DNA of 64,000 bases from Lachnotalea sp. AF33-28 (GTDB taxonomy: Bacteria > Bacillota > Clostridia > Lachnospirales > Lachnospiraceae): assembly GCF_003477885.1 (NCBI RefSeq), contig NZ_QUEE01000003.1, positions 186,001-250,000 on the forward strand, read 5' to 3'. Every line of letters starts with the position of its first letter. The stretch's first letter is position 1. A program made the translations under genes and the position numbers. The notes under the pieces are model-generated. The model worked only from the letters and a program-made list of their open reading frames with translations. It was not told where the DNA came from and searched no databases. Shown here piece after piece: positions 9,134 through 17,970 of this stretch.

Positions 9134-10756
9134 TTAGTTAACTATTTGTTCAAAACGCGAAGGAGTTACAAAATGGATCCGCATATTCTGATTTCTTCGT
9201 GAATTTACAAAATCAATCAACATTTCTGTAATCTCTTTATTTATCTTTTGAGAATCTACTTTTACTGATGATAATTCCATATCTTGTGATACATAATTAA
9301 GTTCTTGATGCCCATTGGGATCATAGCCATCAAATCCGGCAAAGGAGACATCATCCACTCCTAGATTATCCAACAATCGCAGAAGCATAATACAAGAATT
9401 ATCCATACACTCCCATCCGCACTTAATAAGTTTAATAAATGAAACAATTTTAGTGTGTTCATCCAGACTGTGTTCTAATAAATTGGAAGTAATGATTTTA
9501 TCAGCAGAAGCAAATTTATTATTTGTTTTCCAATAACGATATCTTTTGGTATTGCTCATATATATATAGTCAGCCTGAAAATCATCTGAAACAAAGTTAA
9601 CGGAGATAACAATTGGTTTATATCTATCAATATATGTCTGGATAGCTGTTGCATGTGTAGTGATTGTACTTCCCGGCGCAAGTATCAAAATAGAACGGTT
9701 TTTCATCTCACATCGTAATTCTTCCATTGTATCCAAATCGTCCACATCTGATGATAGTAGTTCCAGATATGTTTTGTCGAGTAAATCATAATCGTATCGT
9801 TTTCTTGCATCCGTACCTATTCGATTCAAAATATATCGTATATCTTTTGAACGAATACTATTTTTTTTCGAAAGATATGAAATATTATTTACATGTGCAC
9901 TGTAACATCCTGCAACAAAATATTGCGTCGTATATCCCCAAGTACAACGATTTCTAATGCCATCCATATATGTGTCAATAAGATCCAGCAAAACGTCCAT
10001 ATCATATGGATATCCCAATTTGGATCCCATATACTGCGCAATTAACTCAGTTGGTGTATTCCCTGCACCACGCCCCATACCAGAAATTGTTCCATCTATA
10101 ATGACTTCTCTTTTGCCTACAGTCATTCGGATGAATTCCTGTGAAAGCGCATTTGAAAGCTGCATATTATTATGTGAATGGAAACCTATCTTACATGTAT
10201 CAATTAAATTGTGATTGATAATCTCAAAAACTCTATGCAAGTCTTCTTGATACATTGAACCGAATGTATCCACAATCGATATACAATAAGGTTCAAGTTC
10301 ATTGACTAATTCCAAAAACTCAATTAATTCTTTATCTGTATAACCCATTATATCAACGGGTTGAACAAAAAGTTTATATCCTTTGTGTTTAATATCTTTG
10401 CAAACTTCCAGAGCCTGATAACGTTCTTTTTTAAAAAAGCATTCTCGAACAGCATCAACAGAATCTGCTCTGCAATTATCCAAATTACAAATAGAATATC
10501 GACTATAATCAGCTAAAACAGTAAATAAACAGCCCTGTTTATCTTCTGGTATAAATCTTTTTGCATCAGCCGAGTTTTTATAAACAGTTTTTCCGTCACC
10601 TGCCCCCTCATCTTGAAAAAAACCAATTTCAATAAAATCAATTTTAGCTTTTACTAAATTCTCTATGATGCCGATTATTGTCTCATTTCCAAATTGTTTA
10701 TCAATTAAATAAGCTCCATCACGTAACGTACAATCTAATAATCTCGCATGCCTCAT
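9134..10756 (-). CDS. DRE-TIM aldolase fused to DUF115/GT42-like domain
   Basis: Residues 1 to about 340 form an HMGL-like TIM barrel. LDCTLRDGAYL at 7-17 is the DRE-TIM metallolyase motif, GFHSHNN at 191-197 holds the two metal-binding histidines and GMGRGAGNTPTE at 226-237 is the conserved glycine loop. Members cleave or join C-C bonds next to a carboxylate, as in 4-hydroxy-2-oxovalerate aldolase. Residues 352-540 form a second domain with ILILAPGSTI, VISVNFV, YIYMSNTKRY and VDDVSFAGFDGYD. This pattern resembles the GNGPSL fold of DUF115 and GT42 proteins, and also the next-but-one gene at 11532. Its neighbours (CMP-sugar synthetase, KdsC phosphatase) suggest that it condenses a 3-carbon keto acid with a sugar aldehyde to build an ulosonic acid (inference). 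No NeuB-like synthase is present. Confidence 0.75.
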   Translation of the reverse strand: MRHARLLDCTLRDGAYLIDKQFGNETIIGIIENLVKAKIDFIEIGFFQDEGAGDGKTVYKNSADAKRFIPEDKQGCLFTVLADYSRYSICNLDNCRADSVDAVRECFFKKERYQALEVCKDIKHKGYKLFVQPVDIMGYTDKELIEFLELVNELEPYCISIVDTFGSMYQEDLHRVFEIINHNLIDTCKIGFHSHNNMQLSNALSQEFIRMTVGKREVIIDGTISGMGRGAGNTPTELIAQYMGSKLGYPYDMDVLLDLIDTYMDGIRNRCTWGYTTQYFVAGCYSAHVNNISYLSKKNSIRSKDIRYILNRIGTDARKRYDYDLLDKTYLELLSSDVDDLDTMEELRCEMKNRSILILAPGSTITTHATAIQTYIDRYKPIVISVNFVSDDFQADYIYMSNTKRYRYWKTNNKFASADKIITSNLLEHSLDEHTKIVSFIKLIKCGWECMDNSCIMLLRLLDNLGVDDVSFAGFDGYDPNGHQELNYVSQDMELSSVKVDSQKINKEITEMLIDFVNSRRNQNMRIHFVTPSRFEQIVN

Positions 10757-10769
10757 ATTTGATTATCCT

Positions 10770-11447
10770 CTATTTTATTTTATGATTAATTGCTATCATT
10801 TTTTTCATATGGCTATAGATAGCATCAGCAATTTCAAAATCGTCCGGGAAGTCGATATCTCTGCTTTCAATTTCGGATACCTCATGAATATAAGGTTTCA
10901 CTCCTACACGTCTATCATATTTTAAGAACGTTTCTTTTAAAAACACGTATGCTCCGGGAGCTTCTGAATATATAGGTATCAAATCTTGTGTTCGTGGAAA
11001 ATGCTGTATATCAAAATTCATAGCAGATCCATTTTGCCATAAAAACTCCTGTATTCTCTTTGCAAGAAATGCGGAATCGTATTCATTACTTATAACAGCC
11101 CGTATACAGGCATCAATGCTTTCACTTCTTGTAAACGGACCAGTCGCATGAGAAACAACATATATATCCGCATCTACCATTTTCATAAATTCGCGAATGA
11201 TATCATTACAATTTACTTCACTTGTATCCAGATAGTCCGGACGCTCTAAATATTGAACACCATCTAGTATATAGTCCTGAACTTCCGAATTACTACAGTA
11301 AACATATATTTCATCTATTAACTTTGCGTGAATACATGCTTTTTGTATTAAAGACATTAACGGCGTTCCATCAGAAAACTTTTTTATATTTTTTCCAGGA
11401 ACTCTTTCATTATTAAGTTTTATAGGTATCATTGCTACTACTTTCAT
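10770..11447 (-). CDS. CMP-ulosonic/sialic acid synthetase (NeuA-like cytidylyltransferase)
   Basis: This 225-residue protein starts VVAMIPIKLNNERVPGKNIK, a variant of the nucleotide-binding loop of acylneuraminate cytidylyltransferases, and continues with VYCSNS, LERPDYLD, SHATGPFTRSESID and a late IESRDIDFPDDFEIAD, all in the order seen in NeuA/KdsB relatives. The family couples CTP to a keto-acid sugar to give the CMP-activated donor. It ends 13 bases before the aldolase gene and is clearly in the same unit. The flanking genes point to a sialic-like acid, but which one cannot be told. The first loop has K where many NeuA proteins have R, so the substrate may differ. Confidence 0.85.
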   Translation of the reverse strand: MKVVAMIPIKLNNERVPGKNIKKFSDGTPLMSLIQKACIHAKLIDEIYVYCSNSEVQDYILDGVQYLERPDYLDTSEVNCNDIIREFMKMVDADIYVVSHATGPFTRSESIDACIRAVISNEYDSAFLAKRIQEFLWQNGSAMNFDIQHFPRTQDLIPIYSEAPGAYVFLKETFLKYDRRVGVKPYIHEVSEIESRDIDFPDDFEIADAIYSHMKKMIAINHKIK

Positions 11448-11531
11448 ATAAATTCTCCCATAATCTTTATCTATAGATAATACTTATGATCTATTTGTTC
11501 TATATTTTTAGTTTTTATCGTTAATTACATC

Positions 11532-12341
11532 TCATACAATTTCATCAAAATTAACTCTGATAAATTCTTCCAATTTTCCACCACGTGTCGCATTACATAT
11601 TTTTATTCCCTTTTCATCGCACACTTGACGTGCTTTTCTGTAAGCTAATGTAGATTTCTGTAATTGTGGAGGAAAGCCAAGATTTCCCCCTAAACCCTGC
11701 ATATAGTTTTGAACAGATGCGTCTTGAACAATCGATCCATCCAAAAGCCTGTCTATGTCATAATTATGATCTACTCCCATAATGTATATTTCCGAATAAC
11801 CCATATATACCGCCATTTGAATACAAGTATAGGTTACGGTATATCCCTCATAAAAACCCTGTGAAATGTCATACGCAAAATCGGGTAACGCCGGAAATTT
11901 CTCTGTCGGATCTAAAAAAAATAAAAACAAATTTTTTTTAGCTTTGAATTTCGGTGATATCTTCCTGGCTACATAGCTATTTAAAAATACTCCCGTACAA
12001 TTATCTGTTATAATTGGAATATCATCCTTTATTTCATCCAATACATTTATATCTTGTGAGAAATAATATGCAGGACGCCAAAATGTCTTATCAAATATTT
12101 TATAGATTCTGTTTACTGCAAAGGTATCATCCTTTATACGTTCTAGATCCTCAATCCTTAAACTTGGGCCATTTCCAATTATAAAGCACCGTTTTCCAAC
12201 TTTCGTATTATAAAATTTCTGCAATCGCGAGCGATCCGCCTGTTTTTTTTGAATCGACGCATAATACTTTTTCTTACAAGTCTTATATTGAATATAAGCG
12301 TAATTTATCAATTTATATTCTTTTAAATGTTCTATATTCAC
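11532..12341 (-). CDS. DUF115/GT42-like protein, candidate CMP-ulosonic acid transferase
   Basis: This 269-residue protein has CFIIGNGPSLRIEDLERI (residues 52-69), FAVNRIY (74-80), AYYFSQD (91-97), a GYTVTYTCIQMAVYMGYSEI run (166-185) ending IYIMGVDHNYD, and ICNATRGGKLEEF near the C-terminus. The GNGPSL start and the GYxEIYxxGxD block are shared by DUF115 proteins, the bacterial Maf glycosyltransferases of nonulosonic acids, and GT42 sialyltransferases such as CstII. Placed just before the NeuA-like gene, it is a good candidate for the transferase using the CMP-activated acid (inference). It starts with GTG after AGAGGTG. It could alternatively be a different DUF115 enzyme. Confidence 0.65.
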   Translation of the reverse strand: MNIEHLKEYKLINYAYIQYKTCKKKYYASIQKKQADRSRLQKFYNTKVGKRCFIIGNGPSLRIEDLERIKDDTFAVNRIYKIFDKTFWRPAYYFSQDINVLDEIKDDIPIITDNCTGVFLNSYVARKISPKFKAKKNLFLFFLDPTEKFPALPDFAYDISQGFYEGYTVTYTCIQMAVYMGYSEIYIMGVDHNYDIDRLLDGSIVQDASVQNYMQGLGGNLGFPPQLQKSTLAYRKARQVCDEKGIKICNATRGGKLEEFIRVNFDEIV

Positions 12342-12374
12342 TTTAACACCTCTTTATAACACACTGACAATTGA

Positions 12375-13364
12375 TTAGTTAAGCTTCTGTTTAAGAAAAT
12401 CGTATAGTTTACAATAAAATCTTGGACTTATTGTAAATATAAGGATTTTGATTTTATGCTTTATTGAAATTTCATATTTTCCTCGAATCTCAATTATCTT
12501 TTTCTTTAACTGATGAACAATATCGCCTTTATTTTCTGATTTATAGTTCTTTTCAAGATCAGTAGCACAACCCAGTATTACATCAATATACTGCTGGATA
12601 TGTAACCTGATTAAACCGGAATTGCCACATTCCTCTATTACCTTTAAGCGATCCTCATAGGCTTCCAAAGCATCCAGCCGTTTTAATGTATACGCATTCT
12701 TTCCGGTGATACTATTATCTCTTTGATAATAAAAGTACAGTTCCAACCACAAATACAATACTTTTTTTGATTTCAAATAGAGGTGATGCATAATAAACTC
12801 ATCCTCATGAATCTTTCCTTCAGGAAATTTACATTCATTAAAAAGCTCTCGTTTATAAAGCTTATTGCAAGCCACCGTTGGATTTTTAAAGTCAGAACGA
12901 TACCACACTTTCATGGCGTCTATTGGTTCGGCTGCCATGATCTGATATTCGTTATGAATTATTTCAAAGCGGTTGCCATGCATCACATCATCTACTTCAA
13001 TTCCTTCGCAGACTGCAATATCAGCCTTATATTTTTCAGCGTTGAGATATAATAATTCTATAAACTGCCTGTGTATATAATCATCCGAATCAACAAATGA
13101 CAAATATTTTCCATTCGAAGCGGCTATCCCCGTATTTCTGGCGGCGGATAACCCGGCGTTGCTTTGGTTAATAACAGTGATTCGATGATCTCTTTCTTTA
13201 AATTCGTCAGTAATTTTAAGACTGCTATCGGTTGATCCGTCATTGACAATAATGATTTCCAGGTTTTTATAGCTCTGCCGAATTACAGACTCCAGACAGC
13301 GTTCCAGATATTGTTCCACGTTGTACACGGGTATAATGATTGTTATAAGATCTTCACTAATCAT
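12375..13364 (-). CDS. Family 2 glycosyltransferase
   Basis: The N-terminal 220 residues are a GT-A domain: ITIIIPVYNVEQYLERCLES, IIVNDGSTDSS (nucleotide-binding aspartate) and FVDSDDYIH (metal-binding DxD). The C-terminal 100 residues are charged and helical with no clear membrane segment, so it is a cytoplasmic enzyme, probably membrane-associated. It transfers one sugar from a nucleotide donor to the growing lipid-linked repeat unit; the sugar is not predictable. Its ATG start lies inside the end of the GT4 gene upstream (8-base overlap), which suggests translational coupling. Confidence 0.85.
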   Translation of the reverse strand: MISEDLITIIIPVYNVEQYLERCLESVIRQSYKNLEIIIVNDGSTDSSLKITDEFKERDHRITVINQSNAGLSAARNTGIAASNGKYLSFVDSDDYIHRQFIELLYLNAEKYKADIAVCEGIEVDDVMHGNRFEIIHNEYQIMAAEPIDAMKVWYRSDFKNPTVACNKLYKRELFNECKFPEGKIHEDEFIMHHLYLKSKKVLYLWLELYFYYQRDNSITGKNAYTLKRLDALEAYEDRLKVIEECGNSGLIRLHIQQYIDVILGCATDLEKNYKSENKGDIVHQLKKKIIEIRGKYEISIKHKIKILIFTISPRFYCKLYDFLKQKLN

Positions 13365-14496
13365 ATTTCCGCTCCGTTATAGTTTTGCTATGATATACCG
13401 TCGCTTCTTTCACTGCATTTACAAACCCTTCCGACGTACTGGAAAAATGAAATTTATTAATACTGGAAATCGCATGTCCCCCCATTTTCTTTTGCAGTGA
13501 GCAGTCCGACAGCAGTTCATCAAGAATGCCTGTGAATTCTTTCTTATTGTAAGGGTCTATGATATACCCGTTATCATTGTTCCGTATTAGATCGTAAACA
13601 CCATCCGCATATCGGGAGCAAATAACACAGAGTCCCTGGCACATTGCCTCTAATACTACCAGGCCAAAACAGTCATTTCTGGTTGGAAGTACAAATATAG
13701 AATTTTTACCATATTCCCGTATCACCTCCTCTTTTTGCAGGTTACCTTTAAAAATCACACGATCTCTTGGAAGCTGCTGGTAACAATACTCATGTACGGA
13801 ATCCCGTTCAGGCCCATCTCCAACGACTGTAAGAATATAATTATTTCGAACGCCGGACAAAGCGTCAACTAAAAGGTCTAACCCTTTTCCATAAACTAAT
13901 CTGCCCACAAACAGTATCTTATTACTATACTCTCGTGGATACGCGCTACAGTAACTATCCACATCAACAGTCAGTAAACTCAGATAAATCTTATCCGGAT
14001 CTGCGCCATACGCTATCTGCGCTTCTTTGGCTTTACTGCTGCTTGCAATAAAGCGGCTGGCATGCTTTACGATATACTTCCGTATATGTCTCTGGATTGA
14101 ATTAATACCTTTCTCTGAGTTTAATGTGCCATCTGTCCAGCTTATATAAGGGATTCTGCGGTGTCTGCACCACCTAACAGCCAGCAGCGCTGTCGGATTA
14201 TACTCTGATATCACCACAACATCCGGCTGTATCCGATTCAGCAAAGGCCCAAGCCCCGTCGTGATATGGATATATTTTGTATCATTCTTTTTCGGCACCT
14301 TTACTGTTACGGAGTCGAGAAAGTATGACTTTCTTAATTTATCAGTTTCTATGAGCCATTGTCTGTTTTCCTCGTTTTTAGAGGAGTATATAATTCTTAA
14401 ATCAAGCATTTCCTCATGGCTATGCAGATAGTTGAAAAAATCCACCCGATACGGTGAGGGGATATTCGTTATAATAACCACATTAAGTTTATTCAT
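13357..14496 (-). CDS. Family 4 glycosyltransferase
   Basis: This 379-residue GT-B enzyme opens with VVIITNIPSPYRVDFFNYL and has the C-terminal Rossmann half with FVGRLVYGKGLDLLVDAL, VGDGPERDS and the EX7E-like block DCFGLVVLEAM. It resembles the protein at 43947-45044, especially in the N-terminal SPYRVxxF start and the NRQWLIET/NAKWFVES segment, so the two modules carry paralogous enzymes that may transfer the same sugar. It adds a nucleotide-sugar residue to the lipid-linked repeat unit in the cytoplasm. It lies 10 bases after wzy and overlaps the following GT2 gene. Confidence 0.85.
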   Translation of the reverse strand: MNKLNVVIITNIPSPYRVDFFNYLHSHEEMLDLRIIYSSKNEENRQWLIETDKLRKSYFLDSVTVKVPKKNDTKYIHITTGLGPLLNRIQPDVVVISEYNPTALLAVRWCRHRRIPYISWTDGTLNSEKGINSIQRHIRKYIVKHASRFIASSSKAKEAQIAYGADPDKIYLSLLTVDVDSYCSAYPREYSNKILFVGRLVYGKGLDLLVDALSGVRNNYILTVVGDGPERDSVHEYCYQQLPRDRVIFKGNLQKEEVIREYGKNSIFVLPTRNDCFGLVVLEAMCQGLCVICSRYADGVYDLIRNNDNGYIIDPYNKKEFTGILDELLSDCSLQKKMGGHAISSINKFHFSSTSEGFVNAVKEATVYHSKTITERKYD

Positions 14497-14505
14497 ATTG
14501 CGACC

Positions 14506-15744
14506 TCATGTTCTGATATCCACACATTTTTGTCCCCCTCTCTGCTCGTCCGCCTCTATCGGCAGCGATCTTTTCACACAACCGCCAAGAAAGAACATTG
14601 GCAGCCACGTAAACTGCGTAAATTCCTGCACGTTATTGGCAATTCCTCCAATCAAAACCGTGAGCAGGAAGCATCCGGCGGTATAAAACAGATTCCTATC
14701 CTTTAGCCGGTTAAAACAGGGAATTGTCAATAGATAAAAAATCAGGGAAACAATGAGTCCCGCTAATCCTATGCAGAACAGGTTCTTCAGGTACATATTA
14801 TGGGCATTGGCAGAAAAGAAGCCATTATATAGCATGTCAGAGGTTAAATCTATGCCAAAGATCCTGTCAAGCGGCCCCGCCTGCATATACCGTGCGAATG
14901 TCACCTTCCAAATCGTGGCCCGGCCCTGTGTGTTATAGGCAGCATCAGTAAAATCAAAGGTTATAAAATTAGCATCCTGGAAATAAGTTATCGAATTTAA
15001 CTGCTTCTGCAGGAAAATGGCCAGTACCCCCACCAACGCAAAGCCGATGAATAATTTGAACCCTATTCTCAGCGGCAGTTTCATTCGGGATTCATACCTA
15101 TATAAAAATGCGGCAAATAGTATTTCAACGCTTAAGATAAAAAATAGCCGTGAATTTGAAAGCACAATCATAGAAAATCCAGCCAACATCACCAGAAAAT
15201 CATACCAGCTCCACCTGCTCTTCATAATAAATAAAATAATCAGCTGAAGCATGGCAATGGAAAGATCGGTCTTGTAATAATACATCCCCCGCAAAGTATG
15301 GGCTTCTCCCCATAAGACGGTTCCATATCCCAATCCGATCGCCAGCAAATTTGTTATCAAAACAATGAGGTAGGATTTTTGCAGTACAGACACATATCTT
15401 TCTGTATCTTCATAAGACTTCCTCGCAATAAAAAACAGCAAATACTGTGAGATGATTTTTATATAGATCAAAAGGCTGCCAAAGGATACATTTTTCAAAA
15501 AAGACTGTGTGAACATAAGTATTATAAGCAATGCAATCAGGTCAATTTTCTGCCGCGCAATCTTTCCGGCGGAAAATACCAGTACGCCAGCAGCATAAGC
15601 CAATAATAATGCATCAAGAAACCTGAATTGATAAAACATATCTGTTATAGGTTTCAAAAACAACAGCAGAGAAATATTAAAGATGTGTTTGTCCTGTATC
15701 CATAACAAAACCGATTGTGTGCAATGCCTTACATTCTTTTGCAT
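14506..15744 (-). CDS. wzy: Wzy-type O-antigen/capsule polymerase
   Basis: This 412-residue protein has about ten to twelve membrane segments and one long external loop (about 260-320) just before the last segments, containing FDFTDAAYNTQGRATIWK and FFSANAHNMYLKNLF. The layout and the NSR (about 200) and AHNMYL motifs are those of the O-antigen ligase/polymerase family. In a Wzx/Wzy pathway it polymerises flipped repeat units on the outer face. The ATG follows a GAGGAGACAGT ribosome site. It presumably works with the flippase at 6908. A ligase role cannot be excluded because ligases share the fold. Confidence 0.75.
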   Translation of the reverse strand: MQKNVRHCTQSVLLWIQDKHIFNISLLLFLKPITDMFYQFRFLDALLLAYAAGVLVFSAGKIARQKIDLIALLIILMFTQSFLKNVSFGSLLIYIKIISQYLLFFIARKSYEDTERYVSVLQKSYLIVLITNLLAIGLGYGTVLWGEAHTLRGMYYYKTDLSIAMLQLIILFIMKSRWSWYDFLVMLAGFSMIVLSNSRLFFILSVEILFAAFLYRYESRMKLPLRIGFKLFIGFALVGVLAIFLQKQLNSITYFQDANFITFDFTDAAYNTQGRATIWKVTFARYMQAGPLDRIFGIDLTSDMLYNGFFSANAHNMYLKNLFCIGLAGLIVSLIFYLLTIPCFNRLKDRNLFYTAGCFLLTVLIGGIANNVQEFTQFTWLPMFFLGGCVKRSLPIEADEQRGGQKCVDIRT

Positions 15745-15789
15745 ACTGTCTCCTCAAGTAACTTTGCCGGGTAAGCTTATCGGCGTAGG

Positions 15790-16992
15790 TTAATGTCTGA
15801 CTTGGCTGGAATCTGCTATAACATGATCATATATCCGCTTTAAAAGCTTATAATTGCTTTCAGCCCCATAATGTTCCTCATAATGCCTGAAAATATCAAA
15901 CGAATTGAAGGCCGGAAGCGTTTGGACCGCCCTGGACAGCGCCTCAGGTGAATCATATTGAAAGGAGATCCCGGTGTAACCTTCCAGTATCATCTGATTC
16001 GTATTGCCGATATTGCTTCCGATCACAGGCGTGCCGCAGGCATAACTTTCAATGATTGACATAGGCATACCTTCATAGCATTGTGTAGGCAGGATCAACG
16101 CCTTTGCATATGACAAGTCATGCATAAGCGTATTATGCTCTGTATGCCCAAATAACCGAACTTTTTTTAATCCGTATATATGAATAAATTCCTTCACTCC
16201 CTCCTCTTCGGGACCAGTCCCGTACAGATGAAGTTCGCTGCCCTCCACATTTCTCCATGCCTGCAGCAGCAGATAGATTCCCTTCAATATTTCCAGTCGG
16301 CCTATATACACAAAGTAATTTTTCCTATTCTCAAAGGGTACAATATCGGCGTGCGCCAAGCAGAAATTCGGTTTTACAAAGACGCGGCTTATATCCACGA
16401 TATGTTTCTTTCCACGGTTTACCTTCAGGAGCTTTTCTTTATTGAACTCAGATAAGCAAATATAATAAAGTTTCCGGTATGTCCCAAGCAGCCGGTGGAC
16501 CTTTAGAATTACAGCGCCAAGCAATGTCTGCAACCTGGAGTTTCTGTAACACTTATGGATAACGGCAGTATGCAGTCCTTTCTCAAGACACTCCTCACAG
16601 CATTTCCCCGCACGCATAAATGTTGCATTTGGACAAAGCAGCCGGAAATTATGAAGCGTTTGTACCACCGGCACATGGTATTTGAATGCCGCCCAGTAAA
16701 CGGATGGGCTGATCAGACTCAAGGTATTGTGCACATGTATAAGAGAAATGTTCTGCTGCTTCAATATACTCGACACTTCTCTGTAGGTTCTCCATGAAAA
16801 TATTGAGGAAAAGGGCAATAACAACTTGTCCATAACTGTAAACGAGTCAATATCACAATTACTTCTAGTATACAATAAGACATTGTATCCATGTCTGCGT
16901 AACAGCTGCGCCTCATTTTCAACGACAGTGTCTTCTCCACCGGCCAGCTTATAGTGATTGTGAATGATCAGTATATTTGTATTAATCTCCAT
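15790..16992 (-). CDS. Family 4 glycosyltransferase
   Basis: This 400-residue GT-B protein begins ILIIHNHYKLAGGEDTVVENE, a start common in GT4 enzymes of exopolysaccharide loci, and has YIGRLEILKGIYLLLQAW, LYGTGPEEEGVK and the EX7E block CYEGMPMSIIESYACGTP. A cysteine-rich insert (CCEECLEKG, about 131-139) follows the TLHNFRLLCPN segment. It lacks membrane segments. The gene overlaps the end of the GT26 gene by 11 bases, indicating translational coupling, and its sugar is unknown. Confidence 0.85.
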   Translation of the reverse strand: MEINTNILIIHNHYKLAGGEDTVVENEAQLLRRHGYNVLLYTRSNCDIDSFTVMDKLLLPFSSIFSWRTYREVSSILKQQNISLIHVHNTLSLISPSVYWAAFKYHVPVVQTLHNFRLLCPNATFMRAGKCCEECLEKGLHTAVIHKCYRNSRLQTLLGAVILKVHRLLGTYRKLYYICLSEFNKEKLLKVNRGKKHIVDISRVFVKPNFCLAHADIVPFENRKNYFVYIGRLEILKGIYLLLQAWRNVEGSELHLYGTGPEEEGVKEFIHIYGLKKVRLFGHTEHNTLMHDLSYAKALILPTQCYEGMPMSIIESYACGTPVIGSNIGNTNQMILEGYTGISFQYDSPEALSRAVQTLPAFNSFDIFRHYEEHYGAESNYKLLKRIYDHVIADSSQVRH

Positions 16993-17749
16993 GCCCGAAC
17001 TTATCCTTTACCAGAAGCCATAAAAATTTTGTATTGGTATATAAATATCGCTTAAAAAGTCTTTTAGGCTCCTGACATAAGCGATAAAGCCATTCTAAAC
17101 TGCAGGCCTGCATCCATGCTGGAGCTCTTTTGATATTGCCTGCAAAGTAATCAAATCCCGCGCCGACCCCGATCATCAACCCGTGAAGCTTTCCTCTGTG
17201 ATGCGACATCCATATTTCCTGTTTGGGAGCGCCCAGACCAACCCATATGATATCCGCCCGAAAGCTGTTTATGTTATCCGTGATGATCTTGTCTTCCTCC
17301 GGGCTCATCTCACAGAAAGGTGGGGAAAACATACCTGCAATTTTTAGCCCCGGGTACCGCTCGGACAGTCGGCTTCTTAATTTCTCTAATGTTTCAGGAC
17401 TGCTGCCGTAAAAAAAATGACTGTACCCTCTTTTGATTGATAGGATAAAAAGCTTATGCATAAAATCAGGTCCGGCGATACGTTCTGTTTCCTTAAAGCC
17501 TCTGGACCTGCAAATGACAGACAGCGGATTGCCATCCGGCAGCGCCAGGACCGCTTTATTCTGTATGACCCGGTAATTGGGATTATCATAGCTCATAACA
17601 GTTGTATGGACATTAGATATACAGATATACTCACCGGAAAGCTTCTCCAAATAATCATTTACATAGAGAACCGCCCTGCTAATATTGATTGCAGCTATGT
17701 TAACGCCGATGATATTACAGACAGGCACTGACGGCAGCGTTTTATTCAT
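16982..17749 (-). CDS. GT26 glycosyltransferase (WecG/TagA/CpsF family)
   Basis: This 255-residue protein shows the WecG/TagA pattern: ISNVHTTVMS at 45-54, LALPDGNPL at 68-76, FFYGSSPETLEKL near 112-124 and IWVGLGAPKQEIW at 168-180. Known members transfer N-acetylmannosamine or N-acetylmannosaminuronic acid to a lipid-linked N-acetylglucosamine; others transfer glucosyl residues in capsule pathways. It is first after the initiating transferase gene at 17971, consistent with adding the second sugar to the lipid carrier. An AAGGAGTTGTGA ribosome site precedes the ATG. The product is peripheral to the membrane. Confidence 0.9.
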   Translation of the reverse strand: MNKTLPSVPVCNIIGVNIAAINISRAVLYVNDYLEKLSGEYICISNVHTTVMSYDNPNYRVIQNKAVLALPDGNPLSVICRSRGFKETERIAGPDFMHKLFILSIKRGYSHFFYGSSPETLEKLRSRLSERYPGLKIAGMFSPPFCEMSPEEDKIITDNINSFRADIIWVGLGAPKQEIWMSHHRGKLHGLMIGVGAGFDYFAGNIKRAPAWMQACSLEWLYRLCQEPKRLFKRYLYTNTKFLWLLVKDKFGHGD

Positions 17750-17793
17750 TCACAACTCCTTTAAGCACTATAGTAAATATGACAAATCAAATG

Positions 17794-17856
17794 AGACCAT
17801 GTCCCGTCCGTGGATAAAATCAACTGTGGGCCCAAAGCATATATACTCAATGGTCT
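17794..17856 (-). repeat. Inverted repeat in the leader of the GT26 gene
   Basis: AGACCAT at 17794-17800 and ATGGTCT at 17850-17856 are perfect 7-base inverted repeats flanking 49 bases that include the palindrome TGGGCCCA. They lie between the candidate promoter at 17907-17935 and the GT26 start, so the leader RNA could fold. There is no T-run. Confidence 0.3.
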
Positions 17857-17906
17857 AAATCGTGGCTGATACTATTCACATAAATAATAATACATTATTT
17901 CTACTT

Positions 17907-17935
17907 ATTATAATACAAATACTATTATCTGTATA
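17907..17935 (-). promoter_or_regulatory. Candidate promoter upstream of the GT26 gene
   Basis: On the minus strand TATACA (17935-17930) is followed after 17 bases by TATAAT (17912-17907). It would start a transcript about 150 bases before the GT26 gene. The -35 is weak and the region is very AT-rich, so this is tentative. Confidence 0.35.
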
Positions 17936-17970
17936 CCTCATTTTCAAATTTTACTAATATTGTTAAATCA

